Below the pieces are notes generated by a model. It saw only the letters and a program-made list of their open reading frames with translations, ran no database searches and was not told the origin of the DNA. DNA of 64,000 nucleotides, from NCBI GenBank assembly GCA_013152415.1, contig JAADGI010000028.1, positions 1-64,000 on the forward strand. Direction: 5' to 3'. The translations under genes and the position numbers were made by a program. Positions within the stretch are counted from its first letter, which is position 1. Every line of letters starts with the position of its first letter. Source of the DNA: Gammaproteobacteria bacterium (GTDB taxonomy: Bacteria > Pseudomonadota > Gammaproteobacteria > HyVt-429). Shown one piece after another: positions 63,393 through 64,000 of this stretch.

Positions 63393-64000
63393 CTAAGCCC
63401 GTGGTGGCTGTTCGGCTGCCTGGGCACGATGAATCTCCCTGGGCAATACATCGCCATCAAGTATGTTCCCTATCTTGCGCGCATAATGGGGGTCAGTGGC
63501 ATAACCCGCATCCTGCAGTGCACGGGCGTAGGCCTTGGGATCTGCTGCCTTTTCCAGGGCACCATCGTAGCGATTATTGGTGCGCAGAAAACGCGCATAG
63601 TCATCAAATGACTCGGCGTAGGAGCCATAGGACCGAAATGCTGAAGATTGCTTGACTGCTGTGCCACGAATAAATTCATAGGAGCCCACGGTAACCTCTT
63701 TGCCCGTCCAACCGGCACCGGCCTTAATGCCAAAAAGATTGTAGCTACTTTGACCCTCGGGATGTCGGGCAACAAACTGCCCCCAACCTGTCTCCAGGGC
63801 CGATTGCGCCAACAATACCTCTGGGACAACACCCAAAGTCTTGGCCACACGTTGGGCGTGGGGCAAGAGCGTCTTGATAAAGCTCTGGGCACTGCCATCC
63901 AACTCGGACTCGGACTGTAATTTTGTCGCCACCGAAACGGAAGCGGTGTCGGCAACAGCAACGGCCCGAACCGACTGCGCTGAAGAATTACGAGACAAAG
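63393..64000 (-). CDS. flgJ: FlgJ, C-terminal peptidoglycan hydrolase part, cut by window edge
   Basis: About 202 visible codons; the frame is open at the high edge, so the start and the rod-binding N-terminal domain are outside. The glucosaminidase domain has the catalytic Glu in LAQSALETGWGQ, and YNLFGIKAGAGW and YGSYAESFDDYARFL. FlgJ clears peptidoglycan so the rod can pass. The first visible residues look like the linker between its two domains. Confidence 0.9.
   Translation of the reverse strand, partial: LSRNSSAQSVRAVAVADTASVSVATKLQSESELDGSAQSFIKTLLPHAQRVAKTLGVVPEVLLAQSALETGWGQFVARHPEGQSSYNLFGIKAGAGWTGKEVTVGSYEFIRGTAVKQSSAFRSYGSYAESFDDYARFLRTNNRYDGALEKAADPKAYARALQDAGYATDPHYARKIGNILDGDVLPREIHRAQAAEQPPRA

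Noticed and set aside
1-64000. CRISPR arrays, tRNA, rRNA, intact insertion sequences or prophage genes
   Set aside because: None recognised on reading both strands; repeats present are short palindromes only.

Overview
The window is a motility and chemotaxis locus of about 64 kb. Almost every gene lies on the minus strand, so transcription reads from high to low coordinates. Gene content and order (fleQ-fleS-fleR, fliE-J, fliK-R, flhB-A-F-G, fliA, cheY-Z-A-B, parC-parP-cheW, a DUF2802 gene) are those of a polarly flagellated gammaproteobacterium of the Pseudomonas/Vibrio type. Sigma-54 activators of the FleQ/FlrA and FleR/FlrC kind and sigma-28 (FliA) promoters fit that. Species cannot be named from the sequence alone. 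No tRNA, rRNA, CRISPR array or intact insertion sequence was seen.

Layout from the high end down: 53-64 kb holds the filament and cap genes (flgJ partial, flgK, flgL, flagellin, flaG, fliD, fliS, fliT); the four large filament proteins are all clearly longer than their enteric counterparts. 48-52 kb has the regulatory cascade fleQ, fleS, fleR. 42.4-48 kb is fliEFGHIJ. 28.8-42.3 kb is a second, complete chemosensory operon placed between fliJ and fliK: STAS protein, cheY, cheA, cheW, a ParA ATPase, a small Pro/Arg-rich protein, a 1192-residue soluble globin-PASx5 receptor, cheR, cheD, cheB, a broken STAS gene, a receiver-PP2C-ATPase regulator and cheX. Facing it on the plus strand (25.0-28.8 kb) are a membrane-anchored chemoreceptor-like protein, a response regulator, a receiver-PAS-histidine kinase whose phospho-acceptor Asp is Gly, and a PilZ protein. 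16.5-24.7 kb is fliK, a DUF3135 gene, fliLMNOPQR and flhB. 3.4-16.5 kb is flhA-flhF-flhG-fliA-cheYZAB-parC-parP-cheW plus two small conserved genes. The low end has a TPR response regulator, a histidine kinase and the N-terminal part of a diguanylate cyclase.

How it works together (inference from family knowledge): FleQ would activate sigma-54 promoters, of which good matches precede fleS, fliK and fliD. FliA would then drive late genes; strong sigma-28 matches precede flagellin, the plus-strand receptor and the whole second chemosensory operon. The first Che set (with CheZ, ParC and ParP) looks like the polar array that steers the flagellar motor. The second (soluble receptor, own ParA, CheD, CheX) looks like a separately positioned cytoplasmic array that may sense haem-bound gas and feed both the motor and a partner-switching (PP2C/STAS) branch. 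Three MinD/ParA-type ATPases (FlhG, ParC and the second ParA) sit in one locus.

The most interesting items are the globin-PASx5 receptor and its operon, the truncated STAS gene beside its likely partner, the receiver lacking its Asp, the altered FlhB cleavage motif, the four-fold repeat in CheA1, and a structured leader before the diguanylate cyclase gene.
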